A DNA stretch of 34,996 nt from CAYWNK01 sp047639615 (GTDB taxonomy: Bacteria; Planctomycetota; UBA1135; GCA-002686595), in contig JBLIOL010000011.1 in assembly GCA_047639615.1 (NCBI GenBank), positions 1-34,996 on the forward strand, written 5' to 3'. The translations under genes and the position numbers were made by a program. This document shows positions 17,638 through 24,968 of the stretch, in pieces. Within the stretch, counting starts at the first letter, position 1. Every line of letters starts with the position of its first letter. Below the pieces are notes generated by a model. The model was given only the letters and a program-made list of their open reading frames with translations. It searched no databases and was not told the DNA's origin.

Positions 17638-18644
17638 AGCCAGACGTATCCGCTCGTCTTCTTCTCGTGGCGCTTGTAGTCGCCCACCAAGAGGTCCAGG
17701 TCGCCGTCTCCATCGAAGTCGGTGGCTTGGACCTGGGTGCGCAAACCGGGTGTGCCCGGCTCGTCATTGCTCTTGGGTACCAGCTGGGTGGGGGCGTCGA
17801 AGATTGGGTTGCCCGGTTCGCCGAGGTTGATCCAGAGCTGCACGCCGCCGAGCTTGCTGCCTGAGAGCAGGTCGAAGAGGCCGTCGCCGTTCCAGTCCGC
17901 AACGCTGGGCATGGCATAGGCGGCTTCGACCTGCATGTCCACCTCGTCCGCGAGGATGACTTCGTTCTTGGTGGACCAGAGCGGCTTCTTGGCCGTGCCC
18001 TTGTTACGGCGCAGGAAGATGCGGCCGCCGTACATGCCGAGCACCAGGTCCAGGTCGCCATCGGCGTCCCAGTCCACGGCCGTAGCTGAGTTGCCGTGGG
18101 CCCTCGGGTGCTCGCTGCGATCCTGCTCCACCCAATGGCCGAGCTCGTGGTCCCAGTACTTGCCGGCCACGAGCTTCTCGCCGTCTTCATCGAGAACGGC
18201 TATCGGCGCCAGGAACTGGTCCACGCCCTTACCCGGGAGCCAGAAGAGTCGCCCGCTGAAGGAGCCCGCCAATAGATCTTGTACGCCATCGCCATCGAGG
18301 TCCGCTAACTGCGGACCGATGCCGATGCATCACCAGTTGTCGACGGTGATCTGCTCCCCTTCAGCTTCCAGCAGACCCTTAGCCTCGAAGCGCGGATCGC
18401 CGTCCTTGGCCACGTTTACGTAGACCTGGATGTGCCCTTTGTAGTTGCCCACCAGGAGGTCGGCCTTGCCATCGCCCGTGATGTCGGTGAAGAGCGGACC
18501 GCTGTGGCCGTTGTAGACACCTGAATTGATCAGGCCCGTATCCGCCCTGAGTCGCACGGGAGGCTGCAATTCCTGGCCGTCAGCGTGGGGCTGAGGACCA
18601 GAGATGACGCCCAGCAAGAGGGCCAAGGTGATTGCGATTTGCAT
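17613..18644 (-). CDS. Secreted FG-GAP/VCBS repeat protein with in-frame TGA (candidate selenoprotein)
   Basis: I annotate one gene of 344 codons with an internal TGA at codon 105 (18332-18330). The frame before it has a signal peptide (MQIAITLALLLGVISG) and one calcium-binding FG-GAP loop (DITGDGKAD). After the TGA the same frame continues with Cys-Ile-Gly-Ile-Gly and four further loops (DLDGDGVQD, DWDADGDLD, DWNGDGLFD, DFDGDGDLD), ending in TAG. Both parts are needed for a normal FG-GAP propeller, and the junction falls in the linker before loop two. The TGA directly precedes a TGC, giving Sec-Cys if read through. From memory, related planctomycete proteins often have paired Cys at this point, which I cannot verify here. 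A long stem-loop begins two bases after the TGA (see separate entry). Alternatives are a recent nonsense mutation or sequencing error. GTG 18647 is a possible earlier start. Confidence 0.75.
18287..18327 (-). promoter_or_regulatory. Candidate bacterial SECIS stem-loop after TGA of the FG-GAP gene
   Basis: On the minus strand the upper stem GGTCCGC (18317-18311) pairs perfectly with GCGGACC (18305-18299) around the loop AGTTA. Below it, 18327-18318 pairs with 18296-18287 in nine of ten positions (one G/G mismatch), with a two-base bulge on the 3' side. The loop starts 19 bases after the TGA and has G at position 2 and T at position 3. Spacing, small loop and early loop G agree with the general description of bacterial SECIS elements and are close to the E. 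coli fdhF layout. The lower stem partly reflects the repetitive GATGGCGATGGC codons of the DGDG motif. Confidence 0.5.
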
Positions 18645-18705
18645 CACCCCACCATACGAGCCCCGGGGAAGCGTGGGGATGCGCTACCCTGGCTGGCAGA
18701 TCATC

Positions 18706-19977
18706 ATGCGCCTCTTTCCCATCGCACTCCTACTCACCACTTCCCTGGCCCAGGCTCAAGTGGGCGATGCACCGCGCCGCCGCGTGCGGTACCTGCCGAC
18801 GCCGCAGACAAACTTGCTGCGGGAGGCACCGGCCGTTCACGGGCGGCAAGCCGAGTCAGGCATTCGGCCGGTGATCATGGTCACCGGTTACTGGGCTCCG
18901 ACCAACGGCATGTTGCGCGCGTTTAGCACCAGCCCGGTTCAGAACCCGGTGGGTTGGATCGGCGAGAATTGGGAGGGTCGTGGATACGACATCCACGCCT
19001 ACTTTCCGGAGTTCCCGGCGGGCAGTGGCGGCCAAGGGATGGGCGACCTAGAGGTGGACTATCAGGATACAACCGCCGACTTCAGGCCTCTGGCAGACGG
19101 CGTTGACCCGGTGGCCATTGTGACTTTTAGCCGAGGCTTGACCGATGAAAGTTGGGAGGTGGAGTTCAATCAGCGCAACCTCGTGACTTGGATCGATGAC
19201 TACACCGCTCCGTTCCAGCCCACGCCCGCGCCGCCGGACGCCAGCAAGCCCGCAGGTCACGTGCGCATCTCTACCTTACCTGTGCAAGAGATAGCGGACT
19301 TCGTGGATCTAGCCAACCTCGGCGTAAACCCCTTCGTCAACTTCATGGGCAACGGCGGCGGCTTCCTTTCGGAATTCGTGGCCTACCAGGGCGTTTGGTA
19401 TCAGGGCGATCACACGGATCCCATGCTGCCGGATTGGTGCCTGGCCGCCGGTCATGTGCATGTGGGCGGGCTCAACAACCTGCTCACCTCCAAGCGCGCC
19501 ACCAAGGCCACCTTGCGGCGTCTGATCCACTACGTGGACAATGCCCTGGACAGCGAAACCGGCCAAGCGCAGTTCTTCTGCGAGGCAGCCGCCAACTCCA
19601 CCAACATCGGCGCGCAGTTGACCATGACCGGTTCGGTTTCCCTGGCACGTAACGACCTCGAGTTGATCGTGACGCATGCCATCACATCCAACTTCGGACT
19701 GCTGTTCTATGGCCCGGGTCAGCAAACGCCGGCCCTCTTTGGCAACGGTAGTCTGTGCGTCAGTGGCCCCTTGCACCGGGTCCTGCCCGCGACTGTCGCG
19801 GGGGTCGGCGGCTTCGTGAGCCTCCCGCTCGATTTGCAGAGCGCACCCTTCAACGCCGGCAGCGGCGCGATCACCACCGGCTCTAGCTGGTTCTTCCAGT
19901 ACTGGTACCGCGACCCGGCAGCCGGCGGCGCGGCCTACAACGCCAGCAGCGCCCTGGGCCTGACCTTCCTTCCGTAG
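18706..19977 (+). CDS. Secreted peptidase-C15-like protein with planctomycete-type C-terminal domain
   Basis: This 423-residue protein has a signal peptide (MRLFPIALLLTTSLAQA). Residues about 60-290 follow the layout of pyroglutamyl peptidase I folds: VIMVTGYWAPTNGMLRAFS at the first strand, VAIVTFSRG, NGGGFLSEFVAYQGVWYQ and AGHVHVGG where the catalytic His strand would be. The catalytic Cys expected in the SEFVAYQGVWY segment is not visible, so enzyme activity is doubtful. The last 130 residues (FCEAAANSTNIGAQLTMTG...SWFFQYWYRDPAAGG) match a secreted C-terminal domain that I associate with planctomycetes: Cys, NST, a small Gly-rich sandwich and a WYRD-type end. I chose ATG 18706 for the signal peptide; upstream ATGs in frame are not needed. 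It diverges from the FG-GAP gene across 61 bases. Confidence 0.65.
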   Translation: MRLFPIALLLTTSLAQAQVGDAPRRRVRYLPTPQTNLLREAPAVHGRQAESGIRPVIMVTGYWAPTNGMLRAFSTSPVQNPVGWIGENWEGRGYDIHAYFPEFPAGSGGQGMGDLEVDYQDTTADFRPLADGVDPVAIVTFSRGLTDESWEVEFNQRNLVTWIDDYTAPFQPTPAPPDASKPAGHVRISTLPVQEIADFVDLANLGVNPFVNFMGNGGGFLSEFVAYQGVWYQGDHTDPMLPDWCLAAGHVHVGGLNNLLTSKRATKATLRRLIHYVDNALDSETGQAQFFCEAAANSTNIGAQLTMTGSVSLARNDLELIVTHAITSNFGLLFYGPGQQTPALFGNGSLCVSGPLHRVLPATVAGVGGFVSLPLDLQSAPFNAGSGAITTGSSWFFQYWYRDPAAGGAAYNASSALGLTFLP

Positions 19978-19998
19978 AACGCCGCTGGGCGAATGGCG

Positions 19999-20165
19999 CT
20001 AGCAGCCCGCTTAAAAAACAGCGACTTGTCGCTCGGCTCCCACGAAGCGCCTGGCTGCGTTGCCAGGACCCCCAAGTATCCACCACTATGGGGGGGACCC
20101 GTCGCCTTGCCAGACGATCCGTGGAAACCAATCGCTGGGCCGCTGTTTTTTAAGCGGCCTGCTAG
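19999..20165. repeat. 167-bp imperfect palindrome with 25-bp terminal inverted repeats
   Basis: The ends 19999-20023 and 20141-20165 are inverted copies with one mismatch in 25 and contain the core CCGCTTAAAAAACAGCG. The interior is also partly self-complementary: when the right inner half is reversed and complemented it aligns with the left inner half at well over half of the positions. The whole element could thus fold into one long hairpin. The left arm contains GCGAC/GTCGC which, read on the minus strand, is followed by GTTTTTT, a terminator-like layout. No ORF is present. It lies between the C15-like gene and a sulfatase gene. It may be a MITE-like or REP-like mobile repeat, or a structured intergenic element. 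No second copy was seen in this window. Confidence 0.6.
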
Positions 20166-20182
20166 GTGCCGCGGGTGAGGGC

Positions 20183-20229
20183 GCCGAGCTATGGCGATCT
20201 GGGTCAGGCACAAATCGCCATAACTCGGC
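20183..20229. repeat. Inverted repeat (16-bp arms) upstream of the sulfatase
   Basis: Arms 20183-20198 and 20214-20229 (GCCGAGCTATGGCGAT against its complement, one mismatch that is a G/U pair in RNA) enclose 15 bases. The element begins 18 bases after the palindromic repeat and ends 43 bases before the sulfatase start. It could be an operator, a leader hairpin, or a terminator; only a weak T-rich stretch follows. Confidence 0.5.
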
Positions 20230-20272
20230 ATCGCTCTTCTTGGGTGGCTCGTCTCCAGCTAGCCTGTTGCTC

Positions 20273-21712
20273 ATGAAGCAGCTCCGCGCGATATGGTTCT
20301 TGTCTCTCAGCCTTGCCCTGCTGGTGCGGGGGTATGCCCAGAAGCCGGCGGATGCGCTGCCCACGGATAGCTCCAGGCCCAACGTGCTTTGGATCTATGT
20401 GGAGGACACCAATGACTGGATGTCTTGCTACGGCGACACGCTGATCCAGACACCGAATATCGATGCGCTGGCGGCGCGCGGTACGCGCTTCACGCGTATG
20501 TATATGCCGGCCGGGGTCTGCAGTCCGACGCGCTCCGCGATCATCACGGGCATGCACCAGACCAGCATCGGTGCGCACCAGCACTACAGCTCGGTCGAGG
20601 TCTGGCGCGGGATTGAAAGCGATGTTTGGGATCCCAACTACTTGGGTGTGCGCACGATCCCGGAGATCCTGCACCTAGCGCGCTACTACACCTTCAACAA
20701 GGGCAAGCTGCACTACAACTTCGTCTACGACATCGATCGGCTGTACGACAGCCAGGTGGGCAAGATGAACTTTCAGGGTGCCAAGGGCGGCGCCTGTTGG
20801 AATGGTAGGGGCGAGGGACAGCCCTTCTTCGGCCAGATTCAGATGACCGGCGGGAAGACGCGCACCAAGCCGGTGGTGGATCGTTCAGCGGTCTTCGTGC
20901 CGCCCTACTATCCGGATCATCCGGCTATCCGCGAGGCTATCGGTCATCACTACGACACGATCCTGGACCTCGATCGCGAGGTAGGGGATATCGTTGCGGC
21001 ACTCAAGCGCGATGGCTTGTTTGAGAACACCGTGATCGTGTTCTTTACGGACCATGGCATGTCGCTCATGCGGCACAAGCAGTTCCTGTATGAGGGCGGC
21101 ATCCGCGTGCCGTGCATTATCGCCGGGCCTGGTATTCCAAAGGGCGTTGTGCGCGACGACATCGTCAGCGGCATCGACCTGAGCGCGACCACCTTGTCCC
21201 TGGCCGGGGTCAGCGTGCCGCCGCATATGCAGGGGCGGGATATCTTCGCGGATGACTACCACCGGGATCACTTTGTCGCGGCGCGCGATCGTTGTGACTA
21301 CACCATCGACCGTATCCGCGCGGTGGTCACCGAGCGCTACAAGTACCTGCGCAACTTCATGACCGATCGGCCCTACCTGCAGCCGCAATACCGTGATGCT
21401 CGGCCGGAAATGAAGGCCATCAAAGAGCTGCAGGCCGCCGGCAAGTTGAACGCGGTGCAGTCCGCCTTTGCTGGGCCCCTGCGGCCGGCGGAGGAGCTTT
21501 ACGATCTCGAGGCGGATCCACACGAGACTCACAACCTGGTGCACGACCCCGAGCACGCCCAGGTACTCGCCGAGATGCGCCAAAGGCTGCAGACCTGGAT
21601 CCTGGAGACCGACGATCAAGGTCGTTTTCCCGAGTCGGACGAGGCTCTTCGGGCAGCCTTGAAGCGCTGGGGGGACAAGGCCGTCAACTCGGAGTACGAC
21701 CGGGTGCGCTAG
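20273..21712 (+). CDS. Secreted type I sulfatase
   Basis: This 479-residue protein has a signal peptide (MKQLRAIWFLSLSLALLVRGYAQ), which fixes the start at 20273 although the frame is open upstream. RPNVLWIYVEDTNDWMSCYGD holds the first metal ligands. The formylglycine motif is CSPTR with the modified Cys at residue 83, followed by SAIITGMHQ, so an anaerobic or FGE-type maturase is needed elsewhere in the genome. Later family blocks are HYDTILDLDREVGDIV, VIVFFTDHGMSLMRHKQFLYEGGIRVPCIIAGPG and the tail EELYDLEADPHETHNL. All expected catalytic blocks are present, so an active sulfate-ester hydrolase is likely; the substrate is not known. The upstream region carries two large inverted repeats. 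Confidence 0.93.
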   Translation: MKQLRAIWFLSLSLALLVRGYAQKPADALPTDSSRPNVLWIYVEDTNDWMSCYGDTLIQTPNIDALAARGTRFTRMYMPAGVCSPTRSAIITGMHQTSIGAHQHYSSVEVWRGIESDVWDPNYLGVRTIPEILHLARYYTFNKGKLHYNFVYDIDRLYDSQVGKMNFQGAKGGACWNGRGEGQPFFGQIQMTGGKTRTKPVVDRSAVFVPPYYPDHPAIREAIGHHYDTILDLDREVGDIVAALKRDGLFENTVIVFFTDHGMSLMRHKQFLYEGGIRVPCIIAGPGIPKGVVRDDIVSGIDLSATTLSLAGVSVPPHMQGRDIFADDYHRDHFVAARDRCDYTIDRIRAVVTERYKYLRNFMTDRPYLQPQYRDARPEMKAIKELQAAGKLNAVQSAFAGPLRPAEELYDLEADPHETHNLVHDPEHAQVLAEMRQRLQTWILETDDQGRFPESDEALRAALKRWGDKAVNSEYDRVR

Positions 21713-21723
21713 GGAGCTTGTCA

Positions 21724-21789
21724 GCCAGCCCGGACCGAAATCTCACAGCCCTTTGCAGCATTCGAACCTCTGCGGGGCTCAGGGCTGGC
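21724..21789. other. Nested inverted repeats between sulfatase and M28 genes
   Basis: GCCAGCCC (21724-21731) pairs with GGGCTGGC (21782-21789); inside it AGCCC pairs with GGGCT and GCAG with CTGC. The nested order would allow one branched-free stem with internal loops at the 3' end of the sulfatase transcript. There is no T-run. It may be a weak terminator or a chance structure in GC-rich DNA. Confidence 0.3.
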
Positions 21790-21845
21790 GGGCCTGGCCC
21801 TAGAATGCGCCGGTCTATTCGTCCCGGTGTGTTTCCCAGCAGTCC

Positions 21846-23300
21846 ATGACCCTCCGCTACCTTCTATCACTTGCGGCACTAGCCGTTTCTCCGTCCATCG
21901 CCACCGCCGTCCCCCAGGATGTGCTCAGCCCTGCCACGCAAGCGGCTGGAGGTTTGGAGGCCGGTTTGGCTTCGGTCAATGCGGACACCCTGCGGTCCGA
22001 CATCTTCTTTATCGCTTCGGACGAGATGGGAGGGCGCGATTCGCCTTCGCCCCAGCAGCGCATCGCTGCGCGCTACATCCGCGCGCGGCTCATGCGCATG
22101 GGCTGGGAGCCGGGTTGGAAGGGCAGCTACTTCCACCCCTACACCCTGCCCCAGTGGAGCATGGACCTCAGCCAGACCGGCCTGACGGTCAAGGACGGCA
22201 AGGACGAGTGGAGTTTGGTACTAGGCACCGACTACTTCCTCCATTCGAGCTCTGGAGCTATCCGCGACGTTGCCGGCGAAATGGTTTGGATCGGCGACCT
22301 CACCGAGGCGGATGCTGATGACTTCAAGCTCGATGGCCGTTGGGCTGTGGGCACGGCCGATCGTCTTTCGAGTCGGCGCCGCAAGGCCTTTGCTAGTGCC
22401 GGTGCCGTAGGCGTCATGGTGTTGCCGCCGAAGGACGCGGAAAGCACCGTGGCCGATGCTCAGGCTCGGACACACAAGAGAATGATTACGCCCAGCCTGC
22501 GAGGTAGTGCGAAGGCTTCAGAGTTCGCCACCCTGCTACTAACGGAAACCACTGCCAAGCGTCTCACCAAGGCAATGGGCCGCGTGAAGCCGGGCAAGGT
22601 GCTCAAGATCAAGGCGCACGAGACCTGCGTCATCGGTCTCGAGGAAGCGGAACTCGAGAACGTGATGGGCCTCTGGCCCGGGTCCGATCCCAAGCTGCGC
22701 AATGAGGTGATCATCATCTCCGCTCACTACGACCACGTAGGCGAGCGCGACAATGGCGACATCTACAATGGCGCGGACGACAACGGCTCCGGCACCACCG
22801 GACTGCTGTCCCTGTGCGAAGCCCTAACAGCCTACGGCCCCATGCGCCGCACGATCATGCTGCAGTGGGTCTCTGCCGAGGAGAAGGGCCTCTTGGGTTC
22901 GGCTGCTTGGACCAAGGATCCGTGGTTGCCCGAGGGCATGGAAGCTGTCTGCAACGTGAACATCGACATGATCGGGCGCAACGCTGGCGACGAGCTCAAC
23001 ATCACGCCGACGAAGGATCATGCTGAGTATTCCTGGCTGACCCGCGTGGCTGAGGCGCACTCCCCGGAGGAAGGCTTCCCCAAGCTCGGCAGTGCGGACG
23101 ACTACTACTGGCGTTCCGACCACGCCAACTACCGCAAGAACATGAATATCCCCGTGGCCTTCCTCTTCGCCGATGTGCACGAGGACTACCACAAGCCCAC
23201 CGACACCGCGGACAAGATCAACATCGATAAGATGCGCCGCGTGGTGCGCCTGGTCGTGCGTATCTTGGACGACCTGCAGGGCGATAAGCTGGGCAAGTGA
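21846..23300 (+). CDS. Secreted M28 family zinc aminopeptidase
   Basis: This 484-residue protein has a signal peptide (MTLRYLLSLAALAVSPSIATA). A protease-associated-like insert follows (about 110-250), then the M28 catalytic core. The zinc ligands are all visible: His294 in SAHYDHVG, Asp in NGADDNGSG, the Glu pair in SAEEKGLLGS (general base and ligand), Asp in NVNIDMIG and the last His in EDYHKPTD. Members remove N-terminal amino acids from peptides in the periplasm or outside the cell. The gene ends in TGA, followed by a strong hairpin at 23323-23367, so it forms its own unit or ends the sulfatase unit. Length and order are normal. Confidence 0.93.
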   Translation: MTLRYLLSLAALAVSPSIATAVPQDVLSPATQAAGGLEAGLASVNADTLRSDIFFIASDEMGGRDSPSPQQRIAARYIRARLMRMGWEPGWKGSYFHPYTLPQWSMDLSQTGLTVKDGKDEWSLVLGTDYFLHSSSGAIRDVAGEMVWIGDLTEADADDFKLDGRWAVGTADRLSSRRRKAFASAGAVGVMVLPPKDAESTVADAQARTHKRMITPSLRGSAKASEFATLLLTETTAKRLTKAMGRVKPGKVLKIKAHETCVIGLEEAELENVMGLWPGSDPKLRNEVIIISAHYDHVGERDNGDIYNGADDNGSGTTGLLSLCEALTAYGPMRRTIMLQWVSAEEKGLLGSAAWTKDPWLPEGMEAVCNVNIDMIGRNAGDELNITPTKDHAEYSWLTRVAEAHSPEEGFPKLGSADDYYWRSDHANYRKNMNIPVAFLFADVHEDYHKPTDTADKINIDKMRRVVRLVVRILDDLQGDKLGK

Positions 23301-23322
23301 GTGCCGGTCGACTCACGGATGA

Positions 23323-23370
23323 GCCAGCGCGCCCTCCCTCGCCTCCGGCGGGCGAGGGCGCGCTGGCTTT
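23323..23370 (+). terminator. Strong GC-rich hairpin after the M28 gene
   Basis: A perfect 14-base stem (GCCAGCGCGCCCTC at 23323-23336 with 23354-23367) is followed by TTT. It begins 22 bases after the M28 stop codon. The T-run is short, as is common in GC-rich genomes. It separates the M28 gene from the MoxR/ABC operon. Confidence 0.7.
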
Positions 23371-23438
23371 CCAGGCGAATTCCCTGCGGATTCTCTTACA
23401 ATGGAAACGTCTGAGTCCCTGGCCCGTACGTCCTTCTC

Positions 23439-24926
23439 ATGAGCTCCACCCTCGATCGGCCCCTGGCCGACCTACGCCGCCGGCAATTCCTGGGGGGATT
23501 CGTAGGAGCGCTGGGGCAATGGTTGCAGATCGGCTTGTTTGCCCTGGGAGCAGCCTGCTTGCTGCTGCGGCTGACCTTGGGCTATGAGCCAAAGGAGCTC
23601 AGCCCGGTGTTCTGGGCCTTGCTCTTGGTCCTGCCTGGCGCTGCTTGGATGGCTCGCGCAGGCCTGTACCGACGCGATCAAGGCGCCGCTTGGTTGGACG
23701 TGGCGGCCGGAGCGGACGGCAGTTTGGTGACGGAGGACGAGCTTTCGGATCCTAGATGGCGCGGGCGCGCGGAGGCGGCGATCGGCCGCGTGCGTAACTA
23801 CCCCGGGCCGGACTGGAAGCCGGCTGTTCGACGCGTCTTGCCGGCCCTGATCTTTGCCTTGGCGGTGATGCTTGTGCCGATCGCGAAGCCCACGGTAATG
23901 CCGTCGAGCCTGTACTCGGGCGCCTTGGCCGACCTTGAAGAACAGCTCGAGACCCTGCAAGAGGAAGCGGGTCTGGAGGAGGAACGCGCGGAAGAGTTGG
24001 CCGAGCACATGGAGCGTCTCGCGGAGGAGGCCGAGCAAGGCCACGATCCGGAGGCGACCTTCGAAGCCATGGATGCCTTCGAGAGTGAACTCGCGCGTCA
24101 GGCTGAGGAAGCTGCGGAGGCGATGGAGCAGGCCTACGAGGAGTTGGCCGCCGGTGAGTCCGAGTCGGCGGGTGGCGAGCAGAGTGCGGAGTCCTTGCAG
24201 TCGGCATTGGAGCGCTTGAGTTCAGCGGGATTGGAGCCCTTCCCCATGGATGAGCTTGAGAGCATGGAGCTACCGGAGGGCATGGAGTGGCCCGAGGGTC
24301 TCGAGCTCGACGCGGAGATGTGGGAGAAGCTCGGGGAGCTGCCCGAGATGGATCCGGAGTTGGCCAAGGCCTTGAAGGAGGCCATGAGTCCCGCCCTGCG
24401 CAAGGAGATGCTCGAGCGCATGCAGCGCTTGGCGGATGCGGGTTTGCTCAAGGGCATGCAGGGCCGACTTGCGCGTCTCGAAGACCTGGCCAAGCTGGCC
24501 GAAATGGGCGAGTTCGAGATCTGCGAGGAGTGCGCTAAGGGAGAGCCGTGAAAGGACTCCAAGAGCGGCCAGCCGTGAGCTGGTGGTGGTGAGGGGCGCG
24601 TGACGCTCCATATGGGCATGCAGGCTGTACCTGGCTACGGCGTGAATCGCGGTCCTGGCGAAGCGCCCATGTTCTGGGGCGATGAGAGCGACGAGCACTC
24701 CGCCCAATTTCAAACCGAGCTGCTGCCCCTAGATCCGAGCGCGCTAAAGGATGCGCAGCTGATCGGAGCCGGGCGCGCTACACCAGAACTGCGCGGTTCC
24801 GGTGAAGATGCGGGCCTGCGAGAGGTATCCGGTTCGCCGGGATCCGCTACCACCCGCCGACGTCTATCACCCCGCCACCGACGTGCGGTGGGGACCTTCT
24901 TTAATCAAACTCAGAAGGACCGCTGA
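23439..24926 (+). CDS. Coiled-coil membrane protein with two in-frame TGA codons (candidate selenoprotein)
   Basis: I annotate one gene of 495 codons with TGA at codons 371 (24549) and 380 (24576). The N-terminus has hydrophobic segments at about 25-45, 55-72 and 128-148. A long acidic coiled coil (about 155-360) follows, rich in Glu/Ala/Leu. Then comes Cys362-x2-Cys365-x5-TGA-x8-TGA and Gly-Gly-Gly. The same frame continues for 115 more residues with PGYGVNRGPGEAPMFWGDE, LPLDPSALKDAQLIGAG and a basic end LSPRHRRAVGTFF. From memory this resembles the C-terminus of long planctomycete relatives in MoxR/DUF58 operons, where Cys-rich spacers are found; I cannot verify this. The frame closes with TGA 42 bases before the MoxR start. 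A TACAAT -10-like box lies at 23397. Alternatives are a truncated gene followed by a separate small ORF starting near 24600, or a decayed gene. Confidence 0.7.
24569..24583 (+). promoter_or_regulatory. Candidate SECIS stem-loop for the first TGA (24549)
   Basis: CCAGC (24569-24573) pairs with GCTGG (24579-24583), extended by one G/U pair, around the loop CGTGA. The loop starts 22 bases after the first TGA. The second in-frame TGA (24576-24578) lies inside this loop. The stem is short, so taken alone the evidence is weak. Confidence 0.4.
24593..24609 (+). promoter_or_regulatory. Candidate SECIS stem-loop for the second TGA (24576)
   Basis: GGGGCG (24593-24598) pairs with CGCTCC (24604-24609), with one G/U pair, around the loop CGTGA, the same loop as in the preceding hairpin. 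The loop starts 20 bases after the second TGA. Spacing and early loop G fit the bacterial SECIS description. Confidence 0.4.
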
Positions 24927-24968
24927 GCGATTCGCTCTCGGTCCAGCTCGTACCAGCCTGCTGCACAA

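Noticed and set aside
17613..18272. Separate FG-GAP gene starting at ATG 18272
   Set aside because: It would start inside the second FG-GAP repeat and lack a signal peptide, which lies in the upstream frame before the TGA.
23298..23438. Read-through of the M28 stop TGA
   Set aside because: The frame continues into the strong hairpin at 23323-23367 and gives arginine-rich nonsense; this TGA is a normal stop.
18330..24578. TGA read as Trp or Gly by a changed genetic code
   Set aside because: TGG is used for Trp throughout, and TGA clearly ends genes at 6474, 23298, 27769 and 28707, so a general reassignment does not fit.
24600..24926. Separate small gene of 108 codons starting at GTG 24600
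   Set aside because: It is in the same frame as the upstream gene, has no own signal or domain start, and looks like the C-terminal part of a longer protein; the read-through model explains it better, though it is not excluded.
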